In this document: positions 1-10,859 of the stretch, in pieces
Position numbering within the stretch: position 1 is the first letter of the stretch
How the letters are laid out: each line of letters starts with the position of its first letter
Source of the DNA: Chaetoderma sp. LZ-2023a
Taxonomy: Eukaryota; Mollusca; Caudofoveata; Chaetodermatida; Chaetodermatidae
DNA length: 64,000 nucleotides
Direction of reading: 5' to 3'
Assembly: GCA_034401795.1 (NCBI GenBank)
Contig: CM067373.1
Location: 93,782,112-93,846,111, forward strand
The notes under the pieces: generated by a model
The model's database searches: none
What the model was told of the DNA's origin: nothing
The model's input: the letters and a program-made list of their open reading frames with translations, nothing else
Program-made: the position numbers and the translations under genes

Positions 1-388
1 TTGGGTGTATCCCTAGGAGTAGGTGTGGGCTTAGGTGTGGGCGTAAATTTAGCTTGTGGTGGCTTGGACCTCGGCGTCGACGATCTGGTCTTTTGATCAG
101 GTCGGTCAGTAGCTGCTCTCTGTGGAAGGGGAGGAAACTCGACTGGGGACAGTGGCGAGATCGGAAGAGGGATCTGACTAGGATCCACATGAGCAGACAC
201 TGACGGTGACCATTCTGGAAGTGGAATCAGGAGCGGATCCACCACAGGAGACTGCAGGGGGAACACTGGTGAGCACTGGTTATTCACCAGCCTAACTACT
301 CGGGGACTCTCAGTGGGTGACCTATTCCGTTTCCGATTTGATTGTGGGATGACTGGTACGGTCAAGGCTGACCTTGCAGTCGGTGTTC
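1..388 (-). CDS. Pro/Ser/Thr-rich tail exon, partial (runs off window start)
   Basis: The - strand is open for about 129 codons from 388 to the window edge and encodes a Pro/Ser/Thr-rich, low-cysteine segment with basic clusters (NRKRNR) and PTPKPTPTP-like repeats near the edge. A stop lies just upstream in the same frame, inside the (GGT)n tract. An acceptor-like ccaccag at about 389-395 would start the exon. It lies downstream, on the - strand, of the Thr-rich stalk and transmembrane segment at 778-1338. The likely reading is the cytoplasmic tail of the same type I membrane protein. I do not recognise a family. The exon end is outside the window. Confidence 0.4.
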
Positions 389-410
389 CTGGTGGTTGTT
401 GTTGTTGTTA

Positions 411-486
411 TGGCGGTGGTGGTGGTGGTGGTGGTGGTGGTGGTGGTGGTGGTGGTGGTGGTGGTGGTGGTGGTGGTGGTGGCGGC

Positions 487-539
<53 letters not shown>

Positions 540-563
540 TGATGATGATGATGATGATGATGA

Positions 564-618
<55 letters not shown>

Positions 619-620
619 GA
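411..620. repeat. Compound trinucleotide microsatellite (GGT)n(GGC)n(GAT)n
   Basis: About 210 bp of near-pure GGT, then GGC, then GAT units. The long poly-Gly, poly-Val, poly-Asp and poly-Met frames here are translations of the repeat, not proteins. On the - strand model it lies in an intron between the transmembrane segment and the Pro-rich tail exon. Confidence 0.95.
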
Positions 621-777
621 TTGATTATGATTATAATGATAGTGATGGTCGTGGTGTTGGTGGCTGTTGGTGGTTATGGCGATGATGATGATGATGGCGT
701 AATTCTTTGGGAATATTGCACAGCTCTAACCATTGTCATATCTAGTTTAGTGCATGATATACATTTGGAACTTATAT

Positions 778-945
778 TCAAAGAGGTAGTGTATAGTCGC
801 ATCCATCACTGTCCAGGTCCATCCATTCTAAAACTCGTTTAACCTGGTTTAGCTTGGTTTTCCGCCATACCACTATGCTTATAATAGCAGCCACGAGTAG
901 CACAGCCGGAACACCACACGTTATACCGACGATCATTCCCGTGGA
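778..945 (-). CDS. Transmembrane segment with short cytoplasmic tail
   Basis: The frame reads from a Met at 936 to a TGA at 778-780. It starts with about 24 hydrophobic residues (MIVGITCGVPAVLLVAAIIS and on), followed by a basic stop-transfer WRKTK and an acidic tail ending in DYTLPL. This is a classic type I membrane anchor, since the outside region on the same strand is Thr-rich. Problems: a TGA lies in frame just upstream, at about 946-948, with no AG acceptor between it and the anchor. A possible donor (CAG/GTTAAA at about 841) would lead to the Pro-rich exon at 1-388. Either a base is missing in the assembly or the locus is decaying. Confidence 0.4.
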   Translation of the reverse strand, partial: STGMIVGITCGVPAVLLVAAIISIVVWRKTKLNQVKRVLEWMDLDSDGCDYTLPL

Positions 946-1065
946 CGATCACATCTACTTGGATGAGTGGAGCGATGCCAGTCCAAGGTCTAGTCACCCC
1001 AAGCGAATGTGTTAGTATTAGTCGGTGATGCTTGTGTTGGAGTTGTGGGCGTAGTCAGGCTAGAT

Positions 1066-1176
1066 TCAATGCGCGGGAAGGTGGTTGTATGGGAAGTAGA
1101 TTGTGACAGTGGTTGTAGTTATTGTAGCTGTCGGTGTTGCGGTAGTTGCTGGGGTGTGGTTGTCTTTGGAGTTGGA

Positions 1177-1259
<83 letters not shown>

Positions 1260-1338
1260 TTGTGGTAGATGTTGGTAATGTGGTAGTGGTCGGAGCCGTG
1301 GTAGCTGTTGTGGTCGTGGATGAGATTGCTGTAGTGGT
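1066..1338 (-). CDS. Thr-rich mucin-like stalk exon with embedded (CA)n
   Basis: A strong acceptor (cttttatttcag) precedes position 1338. The exon opens with a Thr-dominated run (TTTAISSTTTTATTAPTTTT), a composition typical of O-glycosylated extracellular stalks. It then crosses the (CA)n tract, read as His-Thr repeats, and continues Thr-rich to a stop at about 1066. A second frame past the microsatellite is also Thr/Pro/Ser-rich, so the repeat length decides the frame. The transmembrane segment at 778-945 follows on the same strand. No family is recognised. Confidence 0.4.
1181..1256. repeat. (TG)n microsatellite
   Basis: About 38 uninterrupted TG units inside the candidate stalk exon. Because it is a dinucleotide tract in a coding frame, changes in length would shift the reading frame. 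Confidence 0.95.
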
Positions 1339-1406
1339 CTGAAATAAAAGATGATGAATTTCTTTCATTTTGAAGCCATATTCTGGTTTCTAGTTGTCTG
1401 TTCATA

Positions 1407-2877
1407 TATTCCTATGCGCGGAGTACGTTGGAAAGGAATGTGATTTACTTAGCAGATTTAATTTATCTTTATTCAAATTAATTGCTGTTTACTACTTAAA
1501 ATATTCAACAGCCTACCTGTGTAGTTCTTTGGAAATTGATAGTCAGGGTGTTCAGAGATCGATCGATCGATCCCAACACGAGCGAGGAAACCGGAACGGT
1601 CAATTACCAGGGATGATTCTATTTCTGGAGCAAATAATGAATATTTAATAAACCTTATGACTGAAATTATTGGTCCGGGTACCTCATGTTTGATTAATAT
1701 AGCTATTGAGTCCTAAAAGCAGAGTCACCCCCCCCCTCTCCCACACACACCCACCCCTTATGGTTTAGGGTATTAGTAGACAAGATTACGACAGCTTCCA
1801 GGCGTGATAGCTTGAAGATATTCAACAATTACATAACGTATGAATTGTATGTAATGAATAATCATAGTATGATTGTACAAATGAAAATAATAAAACATAA
1901 GTTTATGAAGGAGCAAAGTCGCTCTTTACTAGTTTAATCGTTAGCTATTTTTTTTCATACCCATATAAGTCATGTTTGTGGTAGCGATGTACTAGCTAAG
2001 CTCCACCCACATTCACCCGTGCTGTTATCGATTGCTCCCTGAACTCACTGACTATCAATTTTCAGAAAACTATGCAGGTAAGCAGTTGGATATTTTGAAA
2101 CTAATTAGGCGGGGAATGAATACTATAAGATGAGGTGAGTGTTCCTTTTATAGAACCGTTGTATCGTAATAGTGAGCCAATCAAAGAGGTAAATGTGAGA
2201 GTAAATGTACAGAGATAGGCCTTTTGCTAAAAGAATAACGTTTCAATATCATCCAATCTGATATCATATTACCATAAGCAGCAACAGCCCCCAGTCAAAT
2301 TAGTTTCAAATACAGCTTATCTGTGTAATTACCTGAAAATACTAATTGAGGATCAAATTATATAAATCGATTCAACACACGTAAAATGTAGTCGGTACTT
2401 TGTTGAAATGGGCGGGCATAGCTAGAAATGGAATCCCCCATTAGTGTTAGAGAAGAGGAAATCATGAAGAAACAGATCCAGGAGACACGTACACTTCATT
2501 GTGACAATGTCATGGCCTCTTGTCATAGGTCTAGTTGTATAAAAGCTATATTGACTGTGGCCTAGAATCCAATTATAATGGCAAATACTACGACGGCTTA
2601 AATAGCTCCTATATGCAGCTATTGTATTAGCGAATGAACACATTCCAGTAGGTATATTTGTTACTTGGGCCTATTATAGAGAGGTGTTTATGCTAAGACC
2701 AGTCGAGATGAAAGGAGCCATGTTTTAAAAAAATAGATTGTACTTTATCATGTTTCCTCAAGGTATAAGCAATTTACAATATGTCTGCTCGCAAATCAGT
2801 CTACTGCCAAACGTTACCATGAACCAAATTGAGAAGTGAATATTGTAGCGAAGGATCTTCGCTTGATGAAGTGGTTC
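1407..2877. repeat. Foldback-MITE fragments, no gene seen
   Basis: Three partial copies of the foldback family (see 31046-31448) occur: 1497-1600 (+, right half), about 2000-2110 (-) and about 2265-2445 (+). The diagnostic pieces are the hairpin arm (AGTCAAATTAGTTTCAAA), GAAATTGATAGTCAGGG, and the terminal GGGCGGGCATAGCTAGAAATGG. Nothing coding is recognisable in the rest. Confidence 0.7.
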
Positions 2878-3112
2878 TGTGACAGCAGCAACAGCGCCCC
2901 AGTCAAATTAGTTTCACAATATTCTAAAGCATGTTTATTAATTTGTAAATATATACAATTCGTACACCAGCGCTTAGTCCGTCATCAATTAAGCGTTTTT
3001 GACGAACCTATCTGCGTCACCCATGACGTAGTTGATTAGGACGGCATCCTACAAGTCATCTAGTTGATTATAACGTCATATGATTGATGAATACACTGGA
3101 AATGTCCATTTA
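2878..3112 (-). repeat. Foldback MITE, half copy
   Basis: It begins at the hairpin centre (AGCAGCAACAGCGCCCCAG), then carries the hairpin arm, the ATACAATTCGTACA segment, a run of degenerate CRE-like motifs and the terminal ACTGGAAATGTCCATTTAT. It is the left half of the family in reverse orientation. Confidence 0.75.
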
Positions 3113-4774
3113 TGTAGCTAGGCCGGCGACAGACATTTTAGTTCCATTATTCAACCATCATCGATCTATTCATACCCATGATATATTCTTTTAGACTGAT
3201 CACAAGACGAACACACTTTCCTTAGGCAACATATTGTAGTGCATGTTGTATATGAACAACTGGCATGCGAACAGACACATTACGACACACACGTGAGCGA
3301 GTGTGTTCACACGCGCACGCACGCGTTCACTCACACACATACACACACGCACTCACCCCATACTTTTCTTGAAGGTTTTACAAAACGATCCTGGATGACG
3401 CTTCGCGGGCGGTTGCCACAACCGCCCCAACCAACACGCCCGCGCCACCTCACTGCACCCATTCGCTAAGTGTGCTATATGATTATTATGCTTGCATGAC
3501 GCTATCCTTCAGGCCATCCTTTCACACATAGTTTGGATATCTTGCCTAATCAACACAAAAACTATAACAAAGAACAGTTTGTGAAAATATGTGTAGGCCT
3601 ACCACGGCACGGAAAAGCAAACAGATCTGTTAACATAACGTAGGATACTTCGCTTCCGTTAGAAAGCTTGTCGCTTAATTGCCCGGTGCTGCCTGTTTCA
3701 AGCTCCCCATTTTTAAATGGCAGCGCGTTATAACTAGAATTCCTTCAATAATGCAGTAGTTTTAGGAATTGCCATCACGTTTGCAGCTACAAGTGCTTGC
3801 AAAAGTATACCCTCACTCAGCAGCAAAGCGTTTTAAAAAGACACTTCTGTTAAGACATTTCGTTCTATATGTCCGAGATACCATAGATTTCCCACGAGTA
3901 ACGAGAAATAGAATACAAATATGCTGATGTCAAATGATTAAGTGAAAGAAATTATTTGACTGAAAATCCGTGCAGCCTGGACTGTCTGGACAACAACTTT
4001 CAATACCATTTCTTCTCAAAATATTCAGCTATATGTTTAAAAATTAGTTACGACACACAAGTGGTCCTTTGTCGTAGCTGGATCTGCGTGGTAAAAACCC
4101 CCGTACATTCATCCAGAAAAGCCGACGTCAAAAACCGGACGGGGCTGTTTTAAACAAATATTAGACACCTTTGCTATGCTTTTGAAATACTGCTGACTAG
4201 GAAACAAATATCGTGTTGCAAGAATTAACGTGGGAATATCCATTCACTTTATTTATGCGGTTTTACAAGTTTTACGCAAATATAATTATTTATATTAGTA
4301 AATTAAAATCCGTGTATCGTTACGCCTACACTTTATTTATAACCTATTCAAATCGATTTCATGTGTGTCTGGAACAATCTTTCGTGCTCGGATATAAATA
4401 AAGCCATACATTTATTATTTTTGACAACTCTATCTGAATCGTAAATGATATATCATAGTTATTATCCTGTTAATTAAGAAACTGATTACTGGTAAGTAGC
4501 CTAGTTATAATACTAATTCATATCCAATTATGAGACTGTAATAGACAATACAGATATTAACGAAGTATTAGTAAAGGTTTATTCGGTATGTTGAACTAAA
4601 TCAATCAGGAGAAAACTATCTTTGGAGAATTACCATTGGATTCACATTAACTCAAGCGATAAAAATTTAAAAAATGCCTTCTCTTGGCCTGAAGATTGCC
4701 ATATTTCAAGTTCACTTCGGCGGTCGGTTTGGGCCGGATTGATCATTGATGATCAAACAGGAGAAACCAGTTAA
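3113..4774. other. No gene or clear repeat recognised
   Basis: AT-rich sequence with a short (CA)-rich stretch at 3295-3355. Short ORFs here have no recognisable domains. Sequence at 4675-4740 resembles part of the piggyBac-like MITE (TTCTCTTGGCCTG). Confidence 0.5.
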
Positions 4775-5187
4775 ATTAGTCTTAAATGGAGAAATCCAGT
4801 TTTTAGTTATTCCCCGCCCATCTCTAGCTAAGCTCCAACCACGATTTACTCGTGCTGGAATCGATGCTTGATCTCACTGACTATCAATTTCCAGAAAACT
4901 ATACAGGTAAGCTGTTGAGTATTTTGAAACTAATTTAACGGGTTGGTGTTGCTGCCTTATGGCAGCAACAGCGGCCAGTTAAATTAGTTTCAAAATATTC
5001 AACATTATGTTTATTAAATAGCAAAGACACAATTCGTAAAAAAACCCGCTTAGTCCACCATCAATTAACCGTTCGCGACGACCTTAGCTATACGCCATTC
5101 ATGACGTCGTTGGTTATGACGTTATCTTACACGTCACGCTGCCGGTTATGACGTCATATGATTGATGGATAAACTGGAAAGTCCATT
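4775..5187 (-). repeat. Foldback MITE, near full-length
   Basis: Reverse-oriented copy: CCCCGCCCATCTCTAGCTA at the left, then the segment matching GAAATTGATAGTCAG, the hairpin (GCTGTTGAGTATTTTGAAAC to its complement) and a block of CRE-like sites including TGACGTCA at about 5150. It ends at AACTGGAAAGTCCATT. It lies just upstream of the secreted inhibitor gene. Confidence 0.85.
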
Positions 5188-5662
5188 ACGCGATGTCGGC
5201 GGAAAACAGCCTCTTTTGGCCTAGCTGTGATGTATTTCAGTGGTGATAATTTTTAAATAGTCTTGTTCTGGCCTGCAAATGGACAATGTATACGGAATTT
5301 TTTTTCTTGTTCAACTTTCTGTATTCCAAGTAACACAAATGTTACAATTTTATAGGAACTGACTAAACGCAAACTTGCATGGCTGTATATAATATTTAAC
5401 AATCGCCTATTTACCAATCATACAGAGCAAAACTGTGTAACAAAGTCTTCCTCAAAAGTCAAACACAAATCAGAGCGCAATGCGAAATAGAAATGAAATA
5501 TTAAAATTTGCACGGGTCGATTTCCGTTTTGACTTTTTCGCATTTATACAGATCCAAATGTATTACCTCCTTTTCCCTACTGTTTCCCAGGTATGCTTAT
5601 ATATCAGCTATCATACGCCTGCTCTAATGCATAATAACGTATTTGTTTCTCTTTAATGATAG
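5188..5662 (+). other. Sequence upstream of the inhibitor gene, no coding seen
   Basis: A piggyBac-like MITE fragment lies at about 5210-5290. The stretch tttgtttctctttaatgatag immediately before the ATG at 5663 looks like a splice acceptor, so a noncoding 5' exon may lie further upstream. No promoter is evident. Confidence 0.45.
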
Positions 5663-5738
5663 ATGGCGGTATTTGCGCAAACTTGTGTTGTCGTGCTTCT
5701 GTTTCTCTGTCACGTGACGTCGGCTGTATATTTTCCAC
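5663..5738 (+). CDS. Secreted multi-domain protease inhibitor, exon 1 (signal peptide)
   Basis: ATG at 5663 begins a 25-codon signal peptide: short N-region, hydrophobic core VVVLLFLC, and a small-residue cleavage context at about TSA/VYF. The exon ends at CCAC/gtgagtg, a consensus donor, in phase 1. The four later exons at 7964, 10668, 18139 and 22022 all enter and leave in phase 1, and the sum of 765 nt gives an intact ORF of about 254 aa. Predicted protein: signal peptide, antistasin-like, lustrin-type, Kunitz, Kunitz. It would be secreted and probably binds serine proteases. Intron 1 is about 2.2 kb and holds four foldback MITEs. Extra exons may have been missed. Confidence 0.7.
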
Positions 5739-6071
5739 GTGAGTGTATTAGTAAGAACGCCAGTGGTAATGTTGTATTGACTAAATAATAATTAGTCGCG
5801 ATAAATGCGATTATGTCTTCTTAGGAAAAATTCAGATATCCTACATTTTCCAGAGTTTTTTCAAATAACGATTACATCATCTGTTATGCCTAATACCGAC
5901 GACTGTTTTGCAATAGTGGTGAGTTTTTCATAATGAATGTCCTGTATATGTATTGTATGCAGTAGTAATAATCCGTGGATCTCATCTGTCAATCAAGCAA
6001 ACCTATTTACCCAACACGCGTCACTCCAAAATAACGTTGGAATGACGCCACTTGTCGGGAGGTGTTGTGGG

Positions 6072-6137
6072 GTCGTGGGGTGGGGGCGGGGGTGGGGGGG
6101 GGGGGGGGGGGTGGGGGTGGGCATGGGGGGGGGGGGT
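6072..6137 (+). repeat. G-run tract
   Basis: About 65 bp of runs of G broken by T, C or A, including one run of about 18 G. It has the form of a G-quadruplex-prone sequence in intron 1 of the inhibitor gene. Confidence 0.9.
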
Positions 6138-6147
6138 TGTCGGAATG

Positions 6148-6535
6148 CATTAATCCAGTTTTTCAGTCAATCATATTGACGTCATAATCAACTATGTGAT
6201 GTGTAGATTGACGCCATAAGCAATTACGTAATGAATGACGAAGCTAAGTTCGTCATGAACGCTTAATTGTTGACGGACTAAGCGTTGGTTGTACGAAGTG
6301 TATGTTTTACTATTTAATAAATATGTTGTTGAATATTCTGAAACGAATTTGACTGAGTGCTGTTGCTACCATAGGCAGCAACAGCACCCAGTCAAATTAG
6401 TTTCAAAATATTCAACAGCTTACCTCTATAGTTTTCTGGGAATTGATAGTCGGGGAGTTCATAGATTGATCGATCCCAATACGATACGCGAGAAGCGTGG
6501 GTGGAGCTTGGCTAGAGATGGGCGATGGGGCTCCT
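6148..6535 (+). repeat. Foldback MITE, near full-length
   Basis: It holds TGACGTCA at about 6179, degenerate CRE-like motifs to 6260, the hairpin from about 6325 to 6418 (TTGACTGAGTGCTGTTGCTA and its complement), then GAAATTGATAGTCGGGGAG and GGGTGGAGCTTGGCTAGAG. It is in intron 1 of the inhibitor gene. Confidence 0.85.
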
Positions 6536-6599
6536 CCATAACGAGGGAAAATCGGAACATCGAATACTATGTATACAAGTAATATATACTAGAGAGAGC

Positions 6600-6962
6600 C
6601 ATTTCAAGCTATGCCCCGCACATTTCTAGCAAAACTCTGCTCACTTTATACATGTGTTGTAGTCAATTTATATACACTGAACCCTGAATTACCAGAACCA
6701 CAAGTGTCAAGGTAATTATGCAGGCAACCTGTTGAATATTTTGAAACTAATTTGACTGAGCAATGTTTCTGCCTATGACAGTCGAATTAGTTTCGGAATG
6801 TTCAATATAACATTCAATAAATTTCAAATTCATCAAAGATATACGATTCGTACACTTGACGGACTTTTGGAGCTTCATGGCTGAAGTATAATACGTCACT
6901 ATGATTGTGACGTCAGCCTACATGTGACATAATTCATTATGATGTCATATACTTAAGGAACA
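6600..6962 (-). repeat. Foldback MITE, diverged
   Basis: Reverse copy with a decayed hairpin centre (about 6730-6815), the TACGATTCGTACAC segment and TGACGTCA at about 6911. More diverged than its neighbours. Confidence 0.75.
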
Positions 6963-7164
6963 GATAGTTTGATACTTACCATGGCATCTCAGAATTGCAT
7001 ATTTTGATAATTACCATGGCGAGTGTAACGATATAGAAATTCTGACACGAAATTAAATTACGCCTACACAAAATAAAAAAGTAATATAAAATATTAAATA
7101 TATTTTATAAGTAATATAAAAATATTGTCAAACTATTAATTTTATCATGGAGGAGGGATTCATA

Positions 7165-7468
7165 TCTAGATATGCCGCGCCCATTTCTCGATATGCTTTC
7201 TACGTGTGTTGGAACCAATTTATGTACTTTGAAAAATGAATTACCAGAAAGCTGTTGAATAATTTGAAGCTAACTTGACTGGGTGCTCTTGCTGCCTATG
7301 AAATATTTATTAAATTGCAAACCCGTTGAAACACATACAATTCATACACGTGGCGGCCTTTTCGATGATCATGACGGAACTAGATACAGCATTATGATTG
7401 TGACGTCAGATAACTTGTGCCATAATTGATTATGACGTTAGCTTCTTCGCTGATAGATGGGATCCCTC
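7165..7468 (-). repeat. Foldback MITE, diverged with deletion
   Basis: Reverse copy; one hairpin arm is mostly deleted (GACTGGGTGCTCTTGCTGCC runs straight into the ATTTATTAAATTGCAAA segment). It abuts the next copy, of opposite orientation, at 7469. Confidence 0.7.
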
Positions 7469-7829
7469 AATTCACCTTTCCAGTTAATCCATCGATCATA
7501 TGACGTAATATGACGTCATTATTAACTAAGTGACGTGTATGATGACGTCATAATCATGATGTCATGAATGATTCGATTAAGCCCGTCTTTACCGCTTAAT
7601 AGTCCGACACGTTGTACGAATTGTATGGTTTTCTATTTAAGAAACATGCTGATAGGCAGCAACATCATACAGTCAAACTAGTTTCAAAATATTCAACAGC
7701 TTACGTGTATAGTTTTCTGGAAATTGATAGTCAGGGAGTTCCAAGATCGACCTATCCCAACACGGGCGAGGTGTGGGTGGAGCTGAGATAGACATGGGCG
7801 GGGCATAGCTAAAACTGGAAAGGTACATT
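7469..7829 (+). repeat. Foldback MITE with three CRE palindromes
   Basis: It begins AATTCACCTTTCCAG and ends TGGAAAGGTACATT, an imperfect terminal inverted repeat of about 14 bp. TGACGTCA occurs at about 7512, 7541 and (as ATGATGTCATGA) 7557. The left hairpin arm is shortened. It lies 134 bp upstream of exon 2 of the inhibitor gene. Confidence 0.85.
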
Positions 7830-7963
7830 GGTGAAAGATGACGGTGCATTAGACCGCATATTAACATCGAGGCCGGGTACTTTAATGTAGCTTAACGAAA
7901 CATTATTGAAGATTCAGATGTAAACTACCTGTATCAATGTAATTTATAATATATACATTTTAG

Positions 7964-8077
7964 GAAGATGTCCTCCACACCATCAGATAAAGTGTCACAA
8001 ACCGTGTCATAGCGGCTACGCCACGCGAAAAGACTGGAACGGGTGTCAATACCAGACTTGTCAATGTCGGAACCCAT
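7964..8077 (+). CDS. Inhibitor gene exon 2, antistasin-like domain
   Basis: Acceptor tacattttag precedes 7964. The exon encodes 38 residues: two Arg, then a cysteine pattern C-x6-C-x3-C, a GYATRK segment, DWNGC, x4, C-x-C. The spacing and the Gly-Tyr and Asn-Gly-Cys elements match antistasin-family repeats, small inhibitors first known from leeches and found in many invertebrates. The donor at T/gtgagg (8078) gives phase 1 to match exon 3. A second GT (GAG/gtgagc, 8083) is a stronger consensus but would put exon 3 out of frame, so I prefer 8078. A (ACGC)n(AT)n microsatellite starts about 40 bp after the donor. Confidence 0.7.
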
Positions 8078-8115
8078 GTGAGGTGAGCGGCTACATATAG
8101 TCCCATGGAGAAACA

Positions 8116-8291
<176 letters not shown>

Positions 8292-8299
8292 AATTTGTA

Positions 8300-9256
8300 G
8301 CAAAGAAAAGAATGAAGAATACTCTAGGAACACCCACAAAATTCAAATTAGGGCACGTAGGGCCGATGCGTCATAGAGATTAAATTCTCAACCCGTTTCT
8401 GACGTATATGTGTGTGTATCCTGTGCGGTTTGTACGTACAATCCCGTGGATGCTGTGTGTGTTAGGGTGTGGGGGTTTGATGATGATGGGTGGAGCATTA
8501 CCTAAACCCAAGACATCATCTAGACCTCTTTTCAACCTGAAGCCAATCGTGCTCTTGAATGACAGTTGGAAATACTGCCAAATGTAACCTTATCTCGTAC
8601 CAGTCATAAAATCAATCAGTTGCAGGAAGACTGGAAGAGCGGCTGCAAAAGAGTAGACATTTGTACCGATATAGTCTGGGCACCACGGATGCTGGCATCG
8701 GTAGTTCAATAAAAGCTTTAAGAGTTTCACAAGATGGGAACCAGCATGCCACGTGCATTTGACAAAAAGACCAGCCTTTCCTACATCATGCCGATTGGGA
8801 TGATGACGAACTACACCTCGTGACATACTATTATTGGCACACTCAAAGTTAACCATGCGCGTAAAGTCGACACTTTAAAACAGAATTTGAGACATTCATG
8901 GGACCACCACAATGAGCGTTCTTCACATGTGCACTATCACCTGTACCAGGACATTCGACAAGACCAAGCCATCCGATCTTAAAACTAGATATGCCGCTAT
9001 AGAAATAGTACGCTGATGGTGTTGATGTTACCGACGAAGACAAGGGTTCGCATGATGAACAGCATCCACTCGCTGTAAAACAGCTCAAAGACAGAAATCC
9101 TTTCTCGAAGGAAACCAAGCAAACTGGCTATAGTTAGCGAGTCGGACTTGACCCGGGAAATGTAGTATTTTGATTTCATTACGTCATACTCGTGTGTTTT
9201 TGTTGCGTCATTATTTGCTGTTGACAAGAAATGACAATTTATTAATGATTTAAGGG
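8300..9256. other. Unassigned intronic sequence
   Basis: Two overlapping - strand frames at 8590-8856 and 8849-9118 are cysteine-containing and open, but match no domain I recognise and have no clear splice sites. They may be decayed transposon sequence. Confidence 0.3.
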
Positions 9257-9657
9257 ATGGAGGAAACCAGTTTTAGCCATGCCCCGCCCATCTTTAGCCA
9301 AGCTCCAACCAGAGTTTGCCAATGTTGGGATCGCTCGATCCCTGATCTCCCTGACTATCAATATCCGGAGAAATATACGGGTAAGCTGTTGGATATTTTG
9401 AAACTAATTTGACTGGGTGATGTTGCTGGCTATGGCAGCAGCAGCGGCCAGTCCAATTAGTTTCAAAATAATCAATAGCATGTTTATTAAATACTAAAGA
9501 CATACAACTCGTACAACAGCGCTTAGTCCGTCATCAATTAATCGCCTGTGACGAACTTAGCTACGACATTCATGACGTAATTGATTATGACATCATCCTA
9601 CACGTCACGTAGTTGATTATGACGTCATATGATTAATGGATAAACTGGAATCCTCCA
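9257..9657 (-). repeat. Foldback MITE, near full-length
   Basis: Reverse copy: CCCCGCCCATCTTTAGCC at the left, the hairpin at about 9385-9475, the ACAACTCGTACAACAGCGCTTAG segment, and TGACGTCA at about 9620. It lies in intron 2 of the inhibitor gene. Confidence 0.85.
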
Positions 9658-9956
9658 CAGGCCTATTCTGTTGTGTATTTTGATTGTGATGTTTTTTGAC
9701 GATATGAATTACCTTCGACCCGTAAAGGGTATTGCTTTCGGGTCTGCTAGTTCGTGCGTGCGTGTACATGTGTGTGCGTGTGTGCGTGCGTGTGTGCGAA
9801 GCTGAATATAAAAAAACTTGTTATCCGATTTGACTCAAATTTTAACACATCAATTTGATATCTCGGAAACTGCTTGCCAGATTTGGCTCAAATCTTAACA
9901 CAACAAAAGGTGTCACTGTAGACTAGGATCCCCAAACGTTGGACGTGATCCGGAAA

Positions 9957-10038
<82 letters not shown>
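9957..10038. repeat. (ATT)n microsatellite
   Basis: About 27 uninterrupted ATT units, of the kind that ends several LINEs in this window (63573-63645, and 52708 on the - strand). The preceding 100 bp shows no clear LINE 3' end. Confidence 0.9.
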
Positions 10039-10529
10039 GCATAGAGACTGCGGGCTTGAAAAGGAGTGTGAAGCGAAAACGTTATGCTTATGGGGGACAG
10101 AAATATGTTTTCACTATCCAGTATGCAAACGTAAGTCTACATGAAATGTACATATTGTAGTGAATTAACAAAAGCGCTATTCCTTCTAGCATATGGAAGG
10201 CCGGAATAGATAGGCCCCATTCTATCGGCAACATTCTCCCCATAAGTGCTGGCCATCGCCATATTACACTATCTCCTCTGTTTGACCACATGCGGTTTTT
10301 TGCTGTGCCATGGCTCTTTTGGCTGCATCCGATCTGCCATCCGCCCTAGTCTGACATCAGCCATGATGCTAAATATCTCTAGAGTGAGTGCCGATCTATA
10401 TTACTGCAAACGGGAATACTTGCAGTTTTATGCCCTGAATCAAGCACCGCGCATAATAGGCGTATATTACAACGTGAATAACCCAGCACTTACAGTTCCA
10501 GTCGCTACAATGAGGGAAAGGTTTCACAC

Positions 10530-10618
10530 ACGCGCGCGCGCACGTACGAACGCACGCACGCACGCACATACACACACACACACGCGCGCACACATGCACG
10601 CATACACGCACACACGCT
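10530..10618. repeat. (CA)/(CG)-rich microsatellite
   Basis: Imperfect ACGC/ACAC repeats just upstream of exon 3 of the inhibitor gene. Confidence 0.85.
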
Positions 10619-10667
10619 CCATATCTGAATCTGAATCTATAAGTTCAGGATATGTTTTTGTTTTCAG

Positions 10668-10853
10668 CAAAGCTGATTGTACCAAAGTGTGGGTATGGTC
10701 AACCCTTAATCGGGGTGTCCTGCGGACGTGGTCCATCTCACCATACCTGCCCATTCAGCCACCATTGTGTAGTTGACCATGCCGATCGCTGGGCAGTCTG
10801 CTGCCCGAAAGAGACACCCACGCCAACAGAGGCAGCAGCCCACAATCTACCAA
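10668..10853 (+). CDS. Inhibitor gene exon 3, lustrin-type cysteine-rich domain
   Basis: An excellent acceptor (ttttgttttcag) and a consensus donor (CCAA/gtaagtg) bound 62 codons, phase 1 on both sides. The domain has six cysteines: C-G-Y-G-Q-P-L opening, C about 9 residues on, then TCP, HHC, and a terminal CCP. This is the pattern of the lustrin-type (WR1-like) repeat found in molluscan shell proteins, nematode proteins and many extracellular inhibitors. It is followed by a Thr/Pro/Ala linker (KETPTPTEAAAH). The function of such domains is uncertain; with its neighbours it suggests an extracellular binding or inhibitor role. Confidence 0.7.
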
Positions 10854-10859
10854 GTAAGT

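Noticed and set aside
313..624. Long Gly, Val, Ala, Asp and Met runs as a protein
   Set aside because: They are translations of (GGT)n(GGC)n(GAT)n in three frames.
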